From: UBA7672 sp965279205
GTDB lineage: Bacteria; Pseudomonadota; Alphaproteobacteria; Caulobacterales; Hyphomonadaceae
Direction of reading: 5' to 3'
Assembly (NCBI GenBank): GCA_965279205.1
Contig: OZ257144.1
Span: forward strand, 2,480,001 to 2,544,000
DNA: 64,000 nt
A program made the position numbers and the translations under genes. Shown here piece after piece: positions 52,162-61,486 of this stretch. Numbering within the stretch: the first letter of the stretch is position 1; each line of letters begins with the position of its first letter. The notes beneath the pieces were generated by a model. That model had not been told where the DNA came from and did no database searches. It saw nothing but the letters and a program-made list of their open reading frames with translations.

Positions 52162-53424
52162 TTGCCCTCGAAGATTGCCTCTAGCAACGGAAATTTACCT
52201 GCTGCCTGCAGGGACTGCCTGACCGCGTTCAGCTCCGATCGTACCAAATGCCCCGCCTGCGGCTCGGTGCGGGTCGTCTCGCATCCGCGGCTGTTCGACC
52301 TGACCGTCGCCCACGTCGACTGCGACGCCTTCTATGCCGCCATCGAAAAGCGGGACCGGCCCGAACTCGCAGGCCTGCCGGTCATCGTCGGCGGCGGAAA
52401 ACGGGGCGTCGTGTCCACCTGTTGCTACATCGCGCGCACCTACGGCGTCCGTTCCGCCATGCCGATGTTCAAGGCGCTGAAGGCGTGCCCGGACGCCGTG
52501 GTGATCAAGCCTCGGATGGAGGTGTACGTCAGCGAGGGCCGCAAGATCCGCGAGCTGATGCAGCAGCTCACGCCACAGGTAGAGCCAGTCTCGATCGACG
52601 AGGCCTATTTGGATCTCACAGGCACTGAGGCCCTGCACCACGCCACGCCCGCCATCAGCATGATGCGGCTGCAGAAGCAAATCGAGACAGAGATGAAGCT
52701 TACAGTTTCGGTTGGCCTCGCCAGCAACAAGTTCCTCGCCAAGACAGCCTCGGAAGCCGACAAGCCCCGCGGCTTCTTCGCGCTATCGATCGACGAGGCG
52801 CCGGAATACCTGGCGCCAAGATCGGTGCGCGTGATCGGCGGCGTCGGCGCCCAGTTCGAGAAGAAGCTGGCGCTGGATGGCATCCAGACCGTGGGCGACA
52901 TCCAGAAGATCGATCTCAAATCGCTTGTCAGACGCTATGGCGAGACTGGGCTGTGGCTGCACAACTGCGCCTTCGGCCGCCACGAGCGGAAAGTGGATCC
53001 CGACGGCGAGCGCAAGAGTGTGTCGTCCGAGACGACCTTCAACGAAGACATCTCCGACCCGCGCACGCTGGAAGACATCCTCTGGCGGTTGAGCGAGCGC
53101 ACCGCCGATCGCGCCAAGCATTCCGGCGTCGAAGGGCGCGTCGTAACCGTAAAGCTCAAGACATGCGATTTCCGCACCATCACACGACGCGTTTCGCTAG
53201 GTGAAGCAACCCAGCTGGCTCAGGTGATATTCCGCACTGGAAAAACCATGCTGGCGCGCGAGGCAACAGGCATGCGCTACCGCCTGCTGGGTATAGGCAT
53301 TTCGGAGCTGGTCGACGCCCGAAAGGACGCGCTGGATCTGGCCGACCCGAAATCGCTCAAGCGCGCCAAGCCGAACGCGCCTCAGACAAGGCGCGCGACA
53401 GGTTCGGTGATGACGCTGTCATGA
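52162..53424 (+). CDS. dinB: DNA polymerase IV (DinB), with N-terminal zinc ribbon
   Basis: Pol IV, 420 residues, is a Y-family translesion polymerase. Catalytic carboxylates are in AHVDCDAFYAA (about 50-60) and SIDEAYLDL; the GLASNKFLAKTAS and thumb/little-finger regions follow. An N-terminal zinc ribbon (Cys16, Cys19, Cys30, Cys33) precedes the palm, a feature of some alphaproteobacterial copies. The start TTG 52162 is chosen because it keeps that ribbon; no ATG is upstream. The C-terminus is basic. It is divergent from divK. Confidence 0.94.
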   Translation: MPSKIASSNGNLPAACRDCLTAFSSDRTKCPACGSVRVVSHPRLFDLTVAHVDCDAFYAAIEKRDRPELAGLPVIVGGGKRGVVSTCCYIARTYGVRSAMPMFKALKACPDAVVIKPRMEVYVSEGRKIRELMQQLTPQVEPVSIDEAYLDLTGTEALHHATPAISMMRLQKQIETEMKLTVSVGLASNKFLAKTASEADKPRGFFALSIDEAPEYLAPRSVRVIGGVGAQFEKKLALDGIQTVGDIQKIDLKSLVRRYGETGLWLHNCAFGRHERKVDPDGERKSVSSETTFNEDISDPRTLEDILWRLSERTADRAKHSGVEGRVVTVKLKTCDFRTITRRVSLGEATQLAQVIFRTGKTMLAREATGMRYRLLGIGISELVDARKDALDLADPKSLKRAKPNAPQTRRATGSVMTLS

Positions 53425-53470
53425 CAGGGCGTGGAGCGCGCCTCCAGAAGGCTCGCGAAAAGGATGGCCG

Positions 53471-53770
53471 ATGAAGCTGGAGGAAAGCTTCAAGGCAAAG
53501 GTCTGGACGCAGGAATCGACCGGCGCATGGCATTTCGCCACCCTGCCCGCCGACCTGTCGAAGAGCATCCGCACGCTCACAACCGGCCTGCGCAAGCCCT
53601 TTGGCTCATTCCGCGTCTCCGCGCGCACGGGCCAAACGACGTGGTCTACCTCGCTGTTCGCCGATACGAAATCGGGCGCATTCGTTCTGCCGGTGAAATC
53701 AGATGTGCGGAAGCGCGAGCGTATCGCCATCGGCGACACGATCGAGATTGCGATCACGCTCGAGCTTTAG
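53471..53770 (+). CDS. DUF1905 domain protein
   Basis: This 99-residue protein matches DUF1905 along its length (AWHFATLPADLSKSIR, GFGSFRVSARTGQTTWSTSLFAD in part, and FVLPVKSDVRKRERI at the end). The family is a small beta-barrel of unknown role, sometimes fused to YdeI-type proteins. It starts 46 bp downstream of dinB. Confidence 0.85.
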   Translation: MKLEESFKAKVWTQESTGAWHFATLPADLSKSIRTLTTGLRKPFGSFRVSARTGQTTWSTSLFADTKSGAFVLPVKSDVRKRERIAIGDTIEIAITLEL

Positions 53771-53837
53771 CCAACTGGCTTGCACGCCAGCCCGGCGCGA
53801 CGCATACCACGGCGCAGAATTGCCGCAGGAGTTTTCC

Positions 53838-54293
53838 ATGTCCGTTCTCGATCGCCTCAAGGCTGCAGGTGTGACCCTGCCCGAGCCACGGGCGGCGGTC
53901 GCCAACTACGTGCCCTTCGTCATCACCGGCAATCTGCTGTTCATCTCGGGCCAGGTCAGCGCAGCCCCGGAAGGACTCATCAAGGGCCGGCTCGGCGAAG
54001 ACATGACGCTTGAGCAGGGCCAGCACGCCGCGCGGATCTGCGCCATCAACCTGATCGCGCAGATGCAGGCAGCGCTCGGCGACCTTGAGCGCGTGAAGCG
54101 CATCGTGAAGCTCGGCGGCTTCGTCAACGCCGCCGCCGACTTCGTCGAGATTCCGAAAGTCGTGAACGGGTGCTCGGACCTGATGGTCGAGGCATTCGGC
54201 GACAAGGGCCGCCATGCGCGCTCCGCCGTTGCCTGCCCTGTCCTGCCGATGGGATCGGCGGTCGAGGTCGACGCCGTCGTCGAATTCGCATGA
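53838..54293 (+). CDS. RidA-family protein (YjgF-like)
   Basis: This 151-residue protein is a RidA-family trimer member of the longer subtype. Conserved parts are NYVPFVITGNLLFISGQVS, CAINLIAQMQAALGDLERVKRIVKL and HARSAVACPVLPMGSAVEVDAVVEF. The catalytic Arg of deaminating RidA is conserved as HARSAVAC. Its role is to hydrolyse reactive imines made by PLP enzymes, or other amine chemistry. AGGA precedes ATG 53838. It overlaps the next gene by 4 bp (ATGA). Confidence 0.9.
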   Translation: MSVLDRLKAAGVTLPEPRAAVANYVPFVITGNLLFISGQVSAAPEGLIKGRLGEDMTLEQGQHAARICAINLIAQMQAALGDLERVKRIVKLGGFVNAAADFVEIPKVVNGCSDLMVEAFGDKGRHARSAVACPVLPMGSAVEVDAVVEFA

Positions 54294-55006
54294 CCGAAAG
54301 ATTCTTCGATGTATCGGGCTTCGCCTACGCCCATCGCGGGCTGTGGGGCGGCTCGGTCCCGGAGAACTCCATCCAGGCCTTCGAAGCAGCGCGCGAAGCT
54401 AGAGTAGGCGTAGAGCTGGATGTCCGCCTGACAATCGATGGGCTACCCGTCGTGTTCCACGATCCGACTTTCGAGCGCATGTGCGGCGACCCCCGACGCC
54501 TTGACGAGATCGAGGCGCTGGATCTGGTCGGCCTTTCGCTTCCCGACGGCTCCCACATCCCGCCTCTCAGCGAAGTGCTCGACCTGATGGGCGACCTGCC
54601 TGTCCTGATCGAACTCAAGATCGACCGCCCCGGCGGCGACCTGGCCGAACGCGTTGCAGCCCTCGTTGCGCGACATCCGGGACGCATGACCGCAATGAGC
54701 TTCGACGAAAACACCGTGGCGCGCCTGTGCCAGCTGGTAACCGACCGGCCTGTCGGACTGCTGATCGACACCGAACAGAAGATCGGTATCGACAACGTCA
54801 GATCAAAGGCGGGCAAGGCCCGTGCGATGGGCTGCGATTATCTCGCGCCACATCACACATCGCTTGGCACGGCTGCGCTCGCGTCGGGCGGATTGCCGCT
54901 TGTGACATGGACAGTACGGACGGCATCCGAGCTGGCGCTTGCCCGAAATCACGGCGCCGCAGCGATTTTCGAAGGCTTCAGTCCAGACCTCGCAAAGGCC
55001 GCCTGA
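54290..55006 (+). CDS. Glycerophosphodiester phosphodiesterase
   Basis: This 238-residue protein cleaves glycerophosphodiesters to glycerol 3-phosphate and an alcohol. The TIM-barrel metal motif is AYAHRGLWGGSVPENSIQAF, then VELDVRLTIDGLPVVFHDPTFER, with catalytic His in each. It lacks a signal peptide, so it is cytoplasmic, acting on internal phospholipid breakdown products. The start overlaps the RidA stop. GNAT COG3146 follows 41 bp later. Confidence 0.92.
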   Translation: MTERFFDVSGFAYAHRGLWGGSVPENSIQAFEAAREARVGVELDVRLTIDGLPVVFHDPTFERMCGDPRRLDEIEALDLVGLSLPDGSHIPPLSEVLDLMGDLPVLIELKIDRPGGDLAERVAALVARHPGRMTAMSFDENTVARLCQLVTDRPVGLLIDTEQKIGIDNVRSKAGKARAMGCDYLAPHHTSLGTAALASGGLPLVTWTVRTASELALARNHGAAAIFEGFSPDLAKAA

Positions 55007-55047
55007 ACACCGATATAGTATGCGGGGACAGCCGCCGGAGTTTGCTT

Positions 55048-56259
55048 TTGGCCGACGATTCCGCAGATCGGATCGAGCTTTCGCTGTCGATCGCCGACAG
55101 CATGAGCCGGATCGATCGCGTTGCGTGGAACGCGCTCGCCAATCCGCCGGGTGAGCCCTACGACCCTTTTCTCGACTGGGACTTCCTTGAAGCCTGCGAA
55201 AGCTCTGGCTGCGCGCAGCCCTCTACCGGATGGAGCCCGCGCCACATGCTGGCTCACGATCTGTCCGGCAAACTCGTTGGCGCTGCGCCGCTTTATCTGA
55301 AGTCGCACTCGCGGGGTGAATTCGTCTTCGATCATGCCTGGGCCGATGCACTGCATCGCGCTGGCGGCCGTTACTATCCAAAACTGCTTTGCGCGGTGCC
55401 TTTCACACCAGTCACCGGACGCAGGCTGCTTGCAACCGGCCCGCATCGCGCCACCATCCAGCGCACACTGGCGCGGGCAATCGTCGAGGCGGGCTCGGAA
55501 GGAAGAGTGTCTTCAGCGCACTTCAACTTCCTCGAAGACGCCACATGGCAATCGCTGGGCGCCGAAGGACTGCTTCTGCGAGAAGACCAGCAATTCCACT
55601 GGGTCAACCGAGGCTACAAGACGTTCGAGGATTTCCTCACTGCCCTGTCATCGCGCAAACGCAAGATGTTGCGGCGGGAACGGCGCGAGGCGCAGGAAGG
55701 CCTCACTATTGAACGCATCACTGGCGCTGACCTGACGAAGAAGCACTGGGACGCCTTCTTCGATTTCTACATGGACACCGGCGGGCGAAAGTGGGGATCG
55801 CCCTATCTCAACCGCGAGTTCTTCGGCCTGCTGCACGAGCGCATGGCAGACAAATGCCTCTTGATCCTCGCGATGGACGGCAAGCGGCCGATCGCTGGCG
55901 CGCTGAACATGATCGGTTCGGAGACGATCTACGGCCGCTACTGGGGCCGCAGTGTTGAGCGGCCCTTTCTGCATTTCGAGATCTGCTATTATCAGGCGAT
56001 CGATTTCGCGATCGAACGCGGCCTCGGACGGGTCGAGGCGGGCGCCCAGGGCGAACACAAGCTGGCGAGGGGTTACGAACCTCAACTGACGCACTCCGCG
56101 CACTGGATTGCACACAGCGGATTACGCCAGGCGGTCGCCGCCTATCTCGACAGGGAGCGCGAGGCGGTCGAGGAAGGTATAGACGAACTCGCTGCCTATT
56201 CGCCTTTCCGGAAGGGCGACCCGCAGCAGACCGACGAACACGACGAGGAGGGCTTCTGA
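55048..56259 (+). CDS. COG3146-type GNAT/FemAB-like acyltransferase
   Basis: This 403-residue protein belongs to a COG3146/DUF482-type family with a double GNAT-like fold. Family residues are PFLDWDFLEACESSG, PLYLKSHSRGEFVFDH, a RKRKMLRRERR basic run, DFYMDTGGRKWGSPYLNREFF in part, and the late LGRVEAGAQGEHKLARGY. FemAB-like members attach amino acids or acyl groups in the envelope; its substrate is unknown. TTG 55048 is chosen since GGAG lies 7 bases before it, and TTG 55042 is only 1 base away. The stop overlaps the HIT ATG by one base. Confidence 0.85.
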   Translation: MADDSADRIELSLSIADSMSRIDRVAWNALANPPGEPYDPFLDWDFLEACESSGCAQPSTGWSPRHMLAHDLSGKLVGAAPLYLKSHSRGEFVFDHAWADALHRAGGRYYPKLLCAVPFTPVTGRRLLATGPHRATIQRTLARAIVEAGSEGRVSSAHFNFLEDATWQSLGAEGLLLREDQQFHWVNRGYKTFEDFLTALSSRKRKMLRRERREAQEGLTIERITGADLTKKHWDAFFDFYMDTGGRKWGSPYLNREFFGLLHERMADKCLLILAMDGKRPIAGALNMIGSETIYGRYWGRSVERPFLHFEICYYQAIDFAIERGLGRVEAGAQGEHKLARGYEPQLTHSAHWIAHSGLRQAVAAYLDREREAVEEGIDELAAYSPFRKGDPQQTDEHDEEGF

Positions 56260-56693
56260 TGAGCCTTGTAGGCGATTACGACGGCGGCAACATCTTCGCG
56301 AAAATCCTGCGCGGTGAAGCGCCATGCGTGAAAATCTTCGAGGATGACGACGTTCTCGCCTTCATGGACATCTTTCCACAGGCTCAGGGCCATTGCCTGG
56401 TCATTCCGAAGAACACGACATCCCGGAACATCACCGACTTTCCGCCCGAGCGCCTCGGCACATTGTTCGCTGCGGTCCAAAAGCTGACCAGGGGCGTGAT
56501 CAAGGCGCTCAATCCGGATGGCGTGATTGTCACCCAGTTCAACGGCGCGCCGGCGGGCCAGACGATCTTCCACCTGCACGTTCACGTAATCCCACGATAC
56601 GCCAACCTGCCCCTGCAGCCTCACCATGGCGGCAAACCAGCTGACATGGGCGTCCTGCGCGAACAGGCGGCACGGATCGCGGTCGCTTTATAG
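56259..56693 (+). CDS. HIT family nucleotide-binding protein
   Basis: This 144-residue protein has the histidine triad HLHVHV (His105, His107, His109) and the GNIFAKILRGEAPCVKIFEDDDVLAF start. HIT hydrolases act on AMP-linked amines (HINT type). It overlaps the GNAT stop by one base and ends the cluster dinB-DUF1905-RidA-GDPD-GNAT-HIT. The in vivo substrate is unknown. Confidence 0.93.
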   Translation: MSLVGDYDGGNIFAKILRGEAPCVKIFEDDDVLAFMDIFPQAQGHCLVIPKNTTSRNITDFPPERLGTLFAAVQKLTRGVIKALNPDGVIVTQFNGAPAGQTIFHLHVHVIPRYANLPLQPHHGGKPADMGVLREQAARIAVAL

Positions 56694-56896
56694 CGTTTGC
56701 TTGCCTGAAATCAGGAAGATTTACCGCGACGCGGCGCGCGTTGTGTGCGCACGACTGTACCCACGACAGATCCCGGCCGCCGCTGAGGAATCCCCTGATC
56801 TCAAGGCGCTCTTAATCACGACCTTCCCCTATGGAACTTGCTGTGTGTGCGAGCGTTGGGGTCGTAGGGGACGCTTCCAGCTATAGGATCGCAGCC

Positions 56897-59194
56897 ATGG
56901 GCTTTGACTCGTCTACAGCCATTGCTCGCGTGACCCAGCTGCCTCATCGGCTTGCCATCTCGGACCTTCGCCTTCGCAGGGCGGCGATGATTGGCAACTT
57001 TCCGCCCCGCCAGTGCGGCATCGCCACCTTCACGCGCGACACGCTTGCGAGCCTTCGCAGCGAACTTCCCGGAACCCGCTGGACAGTGGTGGCGATGGAA
57101 GATTGCGCGGACAGCCATGACTATCCCGAAACCGTCACGCATGTGATCCCGCAGGACGATATCGATGCCTACACCCGCGTTGCCGATGAATTGAACCGTT
57201 CAGGCGTCGAAGCGACCTTCGTCCAGCATGAGTTCGGCATCTTTGGCGGCGAGTCAGGCGCCCACCTGCTTGTCCTGCTGCGCCGCTTGCGCATGCCGGT
57301 CGTCGTCACGCTGCACACCATTCTTGAACAACCGAATGAAACCCAGAAACGCATTCTCGATGAGATCATCCGGCTCGCTGCGGCCGTGATCGTGATGAGC
57401 GAGACAGGCGCCGACATTCTCGCGCGCGTGCATGGCGCCGGTCCGTCGAAGGTTCATGTCATTCCGCACGGCGCGCCGGAACGCCCTTTCGTCTCGCCTG
57501 ACACGTTTAAGGCGCCCTTGGGCCTCGCCGGCCACAAGGTCATCATGACGTTCGGCCTGCTCTCGCCGAACAAGGGACTCGAAACAATCATTCGCGGCCT
57601 TCCCCAGGTGCTCTCCCGCCACCCCGACGCGCTCTACCTGATCGTCGGGGCCACGCATCCCCACCTCGTGACGCAGGCTGGTGAGTCCTATCGCCAGAGC
57701 CTTGTGGATCTTGCCACCTCACTCGGCGTTGACGGCCATATCCGGTTCATCAACCGCTTTGTCAGCGATGACGAGCTCCTCGATCTGCTGCAGGCCGCCG
57801 ATCTTTACGTCACGCCCTATCTTACCGAAGCTCAGATCACCTCCGGCACGCTTGCCTACGCGATCGCCCTGGGCAAACCCGTTGTCTCGACGCCTTACTG
57901 GCATGCGAAGGAAGCTCTGGCGGGCGGCGTGGGTGTCCTCTGCGCCTTCAACGACACACCCGCTTTCGCGCGTGAGATCGCTGGCCTGCTTGCAGATCCG
58001 GTTCGCCGCGAAGCGATGGCGCGCAAGGCCTACCGCTCTGGTGAGCCGTCACGCTGGCGCAAGGTCGCGAGCGAAACGCTGCGCCTCGCCAGCGCCTGCC
58101 GCTCGGATCACGAAAACCGGACCGAGAAAGCGTTTCGTGCCCTGGCTCGGCCAAAGCTGGATGCGCTTCTCCGCATGTCCGATGATTGCGGCGTGCTGCA
58201 GCACTCGCGCTTCGGCGCAGCTGATCGCCGTCATGGCTACTGCACCGACGACAACGCTCGCGCGCTGAGCCTGCTAGCGCGTCTTGCGTCCGAGGGCACG
58301 CTCGATGCCGCCGCAACGCGCCTCGCCTATTCCTGTGCAGCTTTCCTAAGTCACGCCTGGAATCCGGAAGCTGGCCGCTTTCGCAACTTCATGGGCTTCG
58401 ACCGGAAATGGCTTGATGAAGGTGGCTCCGACGATTGCTGCGCCCGGGCGCTGGAGGCGCTCTGTCTCGTCGCCAGGCATTGGCGACACGCCGACCTGCG
58501 CGATTGGGCCGCTGATCTCGCCCGCGAAGCCATGCGATATTCGAGGACCTGGACCTCTCTTCGCTCGCACGCCCTCGCGATCAAAGCCTTCGTCGCCGCC
58601 AAGGGCCATGTGATCGATACCCACGAAACACGTCGGCTGATCGAAGAACACGCAACCGCGCTTTTGACGGCGGCACGGACCAGCCAGGCGGCAGGCCATG
58701 GCTGGTTCGAGCCATGCTTCGCCTATGACAACGCCCGTCTTCCGGAGGCGTTGATCCTCGCTGGTAGCGAACTGCAAGACCCGGACATGTTGTCCACCGG
58801 TCTCGCCATGCTGGACGTGATCATGCACCACCAGACTTCCCCGCAGGGCTGGTTCTCCCCGGTCGCGACCAGTTGCTTCGATAGCGGCGCTGATCACGCG
58901 CACTTCGACCAACAGCCGATCGAGGCTCTCGCCACGATCGATGCCTCCCTCGCAGCGTGGCGCGCTACGGGCGACATCCAGCATGCCAGAGCGGCTCGTC
59001 TTGCCTTCGAATGGTTCGGTGGCCGCAACGTACATGGGCTTGCCCTTGCCCGGCCGGAGGATGGCGCCTGCTATGACGGACTGACGGTGACCGGCCTCAA
59101 CCGGAATCATGGCGCGGAGTCCATCCTCAGCTATCAGCTTGCCGCTGTGATGATCCGCCAACACCTCGTTCGCCTGCTCGCCAGCGCGCCCTAA
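56897..59194 (+). CDS. GT4 glycosyltransferase fused to a helical (alpha/alpha) domain
   Basis: This 765-residue protein has two parts. The first (about 1-390) is a GT-B glycosyltransferase 4: NFPPRQCGIATFTRDTLASL, the FVQHEFGIFGGESG and HVIPHGAPE motifs, TFGLLSPNKGLETIIRGLP and the donor site EAQITSGTLAYAIALGKPV. The second (about 400-765) is helical with repeated Trp/Asp/His motifs (DDCGVLQHSRFG, RFRNFMGFDRKWLDEGGSDDCCARAL in part, and HGWFEPCFAYDNARLPEAL). It resembles an (alpha/alpha)6 barrel of a glycoside hydrolase or phosphorylase-like enzyme. Paired with GH130 30 bp downstream, it suggests synthesis and turnover of a mannose-type glycoside. Substrates are unknown. Confidence 0.82.
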   Translation: MGFDSSTAIARVTQLPHRLAISDLRLRRAAMIGNFPPRQCGIATFTRDTLASLRSELPGTRWTVVAMEDCADSHDYPETVTHVIPQDDIDAYTRVADELNRSGVEATFVQHEFGIFGGESGAHLLVLLRRLRMPVVVTLHTILEQPNETQKRILDEIIRLAAAVIVMSETGADILARVHGAGPSKVHVIPHGAPERPFVSPDTFKAPLGLAGHKVIMTFGLLSPNKGLETIIRGLPQVLSRHPDALYLIVGATHPHLVTQAGESYRQSLVDLATSLGVDGHIRFINRFVSDDELLDLLQAADLYVTPYLTEAQITSGTLAYAIALGKPVVSTPYWHAKEALAGGVGVLCAFNDTPAFAREIAGLLADPVRREAMARKAYRSGEPSRWRKVASETLRLASACRSDHENRTEKAFRALARPKLDALLRMSDDCGVLQHSRFGAADRRHGYCTDDNARALSLLARLASEGTLDAAATRLAYSCAAFLSHAWNPEAGRFRNFMGFDRKWLDEGGSDDCCARALEALCLVARHWRHADLRDWAADLAREAMRYSRTWTSLRSHALAIKAFVAAKGHVIDTHETRRLIEEHATALLTAARTSQAAGHGWFEPCFAYDNARLPEALILAGSELQDPDMLSTGLAMLDVIMHHQTSPQGWFSPVATSCFDSGADHAHFDQQPIEALATIDASLAAWRATGDIQHARAARLAFEWFGGRNVHGLALARPEDGACYDGLTVTGLNRNHGAESILSYQLAAVMIRQHLVRLLASAP

Positions 59195-59224
59195 CTTAAC
59201 TCACGACAAGCGGGACGAAGGCCT

Positions 59225-60520
59225 ATGCTGGAAGCCAGACATTTCGACACGCAACTCAACGCGGATCCGTCCCGCGTCGTTCTGCGTCCCTTCACGATCT
59301 CCGTCGAACCACGCCGCACCGCACACGGCATGATGACTCGCGCCGAGCGCATCGCACGCGCTGTTCTGGAGCTGCCGGACGCGGAGTGCCGTAGGTACCT
59401 CGACATGGTCGATGGCGATTTCTTCGGCCGCCACTGGCAGACCCACGCAATTTTCCTTGAGCGCTTCGCCGAGGTGCGCGAGATGCTGGGAAGCCTCAAT
59501 GGCGCCCTGGCCAGGATCAGCGATGACCACGCCAAGCTTATCGGCGCCTATTTCAGTCACGAGTATTCCTATGCCGCTGCCGCGGTGATGAATCCATCGA
59601 TTGTCCCGCATCCCGATCAGACCGGCGTACGGGATGGCGCTGTGCGGTTTGTCCTGTCGCTGCGAACCGTGGGCGAGGGCCACATCTCGTCGATCTCGTT
59701 CCGAGAAGGCGTCGCTTTGCCGAACGGCGATTTCACGATCTGGCCCGAGACGCCCTTTGCCATCGCCGCGTCAGCCGATGCCCATGATGGCGAGGGTGGA
59801 CCGGTCACCGTGCGCCGTCACGAATCCTCGCCACTCTCCGGCGCCGTGATCTTCCCGGTCACGCGCGCGCAGAGGAATGGCCTTGAGGATCTTCGGCTCG
59901 TGCATTTCACCGAAGACGATGGATCGACTCACTACTACGGCACCTACACCGCCTATTCCGGCAGCGACATCGGCTGCGAGATGTTGACCACCGAGCGTTT
60001 CCAGACGTTTCAACTCACGCCGCTGCGCGGGGCCGCAGCCCAGCACAAGGGTCTGGCTCTGTTTCCGCATAAGCTGGACGGCCGCTACGCAGCGATCGGC
60101 CGGCTCGATCATGAGGCTATATACTTCATGCAGTCCGAAGATCGCTTCACCTGGAACTACGGCAAGCGGATCATGGGACCGAAATACCTCTGGGAACTGA
60201 TCCAGATGGGCAATTGCGGAGCACCGATTGAACTCGACGAAGGGTGGCTGCTCCTCACCCACGGCGTCGGCGCCATGCGGCAGTATTCCCTTGGCGCCGC
60301 GCTCCTGGACAAGACGGACCCTTCGCGTCTCATCGCACGCTCGGTCGAGCCGTTCCTGACACCCATCAACGAAACGCGCGAAGGCTATGTGCCCAACGTG
60401 GTCTACACCTGTGGCGCATTGAAGGTCGGCGACCGATTGCTGATCCCCTACGGCGTCGCCGATTCCAGCGTCCGGTTCATCTCGGTGCTGATCAAGGATC
60501 TGCTCGCGACGCTGAAATAG
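59225..60520 (+). CDS. GH130-family beta-mannoside phosphorylase/hydrolase-like protein
   Basis: This 431-residue protein is in the GH130-like five-bladed beta-propeller family. Characteristic stretches are NPSIVPHPDQ, FVLSLRTVGEGHISSI, the LSGAVIFPVTRAQRNGLEDLRLV centre, then GLALFPHKLDGRYAAIGR and the late YVPNVVYTCGALKVGDRLLIPYG. GH130 enzymes phosphorolyse or hydrolyse beta-mannosides. I cannot assign a subfamily or reaction; some use phosphate and others water. The N-terminal 110 residues are an extra helical part before the propeller. It is translated 30 bp after the GT4 gene. Confidence 0.82.
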   Translation: MLEARHFDTQLNADPSRVVLRPFTISVEPRRTAHGMMTRAERIARAVLELPDAECRRYLDMVDGDFFGRHWQTHAIFLERFAEVREMLGSLNGALARISDDHAKLIGAYFSHEYSYAAAAVMNPSIVPHPDQTGVRDGAVRFVLSLRTVGEGHISSISFREGVALPNGDFTIWPETPFAIAASADAHDGEGGPVTVRRHESSPLSGAVIFPVTRAQRNGLEDLRLVHFTEDDGSTHYYGTYTAYSGSDIGCEMLTTERFQTFQLTPLRGAAAQHKGLALFPHKLDGRYAAIGRLDHEAIYFMQSEDRFTWNYGKRIMGPKYLWELIQMGNCGAPIELDEGWLLLTHGVGAMRQYSLGAALLDKTDPSRLIARSVEPFLTPINETREGYVPNVVYTCGALKVGDRLLIPYGVADSSVRFISVLIKDLLATLK

Positions 60521-60535
60521 TCTCGCAAGCGACGC

Positions 60536-61453
60536 CTACGCTACCTTCGCCCGAATCTGCTCAAGCGTGATCTTGCCGCGCACCAGCAGGCTATAGTCGT
60601 CCGCCAACGTGCCCGTAATGTTGCCCGGGCGATAGTGATGCCCCGCCATTTCCGCGACCGGCGTCACTTCCGCAGCCGAACCGGTGATGAAGCATTCCGA
60701 GAAAGTCGAGAGCTCTTCCGGTGTGATGTGGCGCTCGATCACCTCGAAGCCGCGCGCACGGGCCAGCTCGATCACGGTCTGGCGCGTCAGGCCATTGAGA
60801 AAACAATCCGGCGTCGGCGTGTGGATCGCACCGTCGCGGATTAGGAACACGTTGGCCCCTGTCAACTCCGCCACATAGCCGCGATAGTCGAGCATCAGCG
60901 CGTCGGCAAACCCTTCGGCCTCAGCCTTGTGCTTGGACATCGTGCAGATCATGTAGAGACCTGCAGCCTTTGCGGCGGAAGGGATGGTGTCCGGCGACGG
61001 ACGTTTCCAGTCCGACATCGTGACCCGGATGCCCTTGTTCTTGTCGGCGAAGTAGTTGCCCCACTCCCACACAGCGACGCACGTGCGGATCGAAGCCTGC
61101 TGCGCCGCCACGCCCATCATCTCTGAACCGCGCCAGGAGAACGCCCGGATATAGCAATCCGACAGCCCGTTCTTCTCCATCACCTCAAGCTTGATCTTGT
61201 CCAGCTCAGCCACCGGCACCGGGCATTTGTAGCCCACCAGCTCCGCCGACTTGTGCAGCCGCTTGGAGTGATCATTGCTACGGAATACGACGCCTTCGTA
61301 AGCGCGCTCGCCCTCGAACACGCACGAGCCATAGTGCAGGCTGTGGGTCAGTACGTGGATCTTTGCGTCCCGCCACGGCACCATCTTGCCGTCCAGCCAG
61401 ATCCAGCCATCGCGGTCGTCGTACGGGACAAAGTTTGCGGTCGGGGCAGCCAT
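60536..61453 (-). CDS. ilvE: Branched-chain amino acid aminotransferase
   Basis: This 305-residue class IV PLP transaminase makes or degrades Leu, Ile and Val. PLP Lys162 is in PSAAKAAGLY. The SLHYGSCVFEGERAYEG start, the CYIRAFSWRG arginine, the YVAELTGANVFLI motif and the C-terminal FITGSAAEVTPVAEM are intact. ATG 61453 matches the family; the frame is open to 61813 but antisense to petP. It is divergent from petP with 33 bp between starts, so both promoters overlap. No other ilv gene is near. Confidence 0.94.
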   Translation of the reverse strand: MAAPTANFVPYDDRDGWIWLDGKMVPWRDAKIHVLTHSLHYGSCVFEGERAYEGVVFRSNDHSKRLHKSAELVGYKCPVPVAELDKIKLEVMEKNGLSDCYIRAFSWRGSEMMGVAAQQASIRTCVAVWEWGNYFADKNKGIRVTMSDWKRPSPDTIPSAAKAAGLYMICTMSKHKAEAEGFADALMLDYRGYVAELTGANVFLIRDGAIHTPTPDCFLNGLTRQTVIELARARGFEVIERHITPEELSTFSECFITGSAAEVTPVAEMAGHHYRPGNITGTLADDYSLLVRGKITLEQIRAKVA

Positions 61454-61486
61454 TTTATCGTCCTTGGGAGGCGCAGTTTGGAAGGG

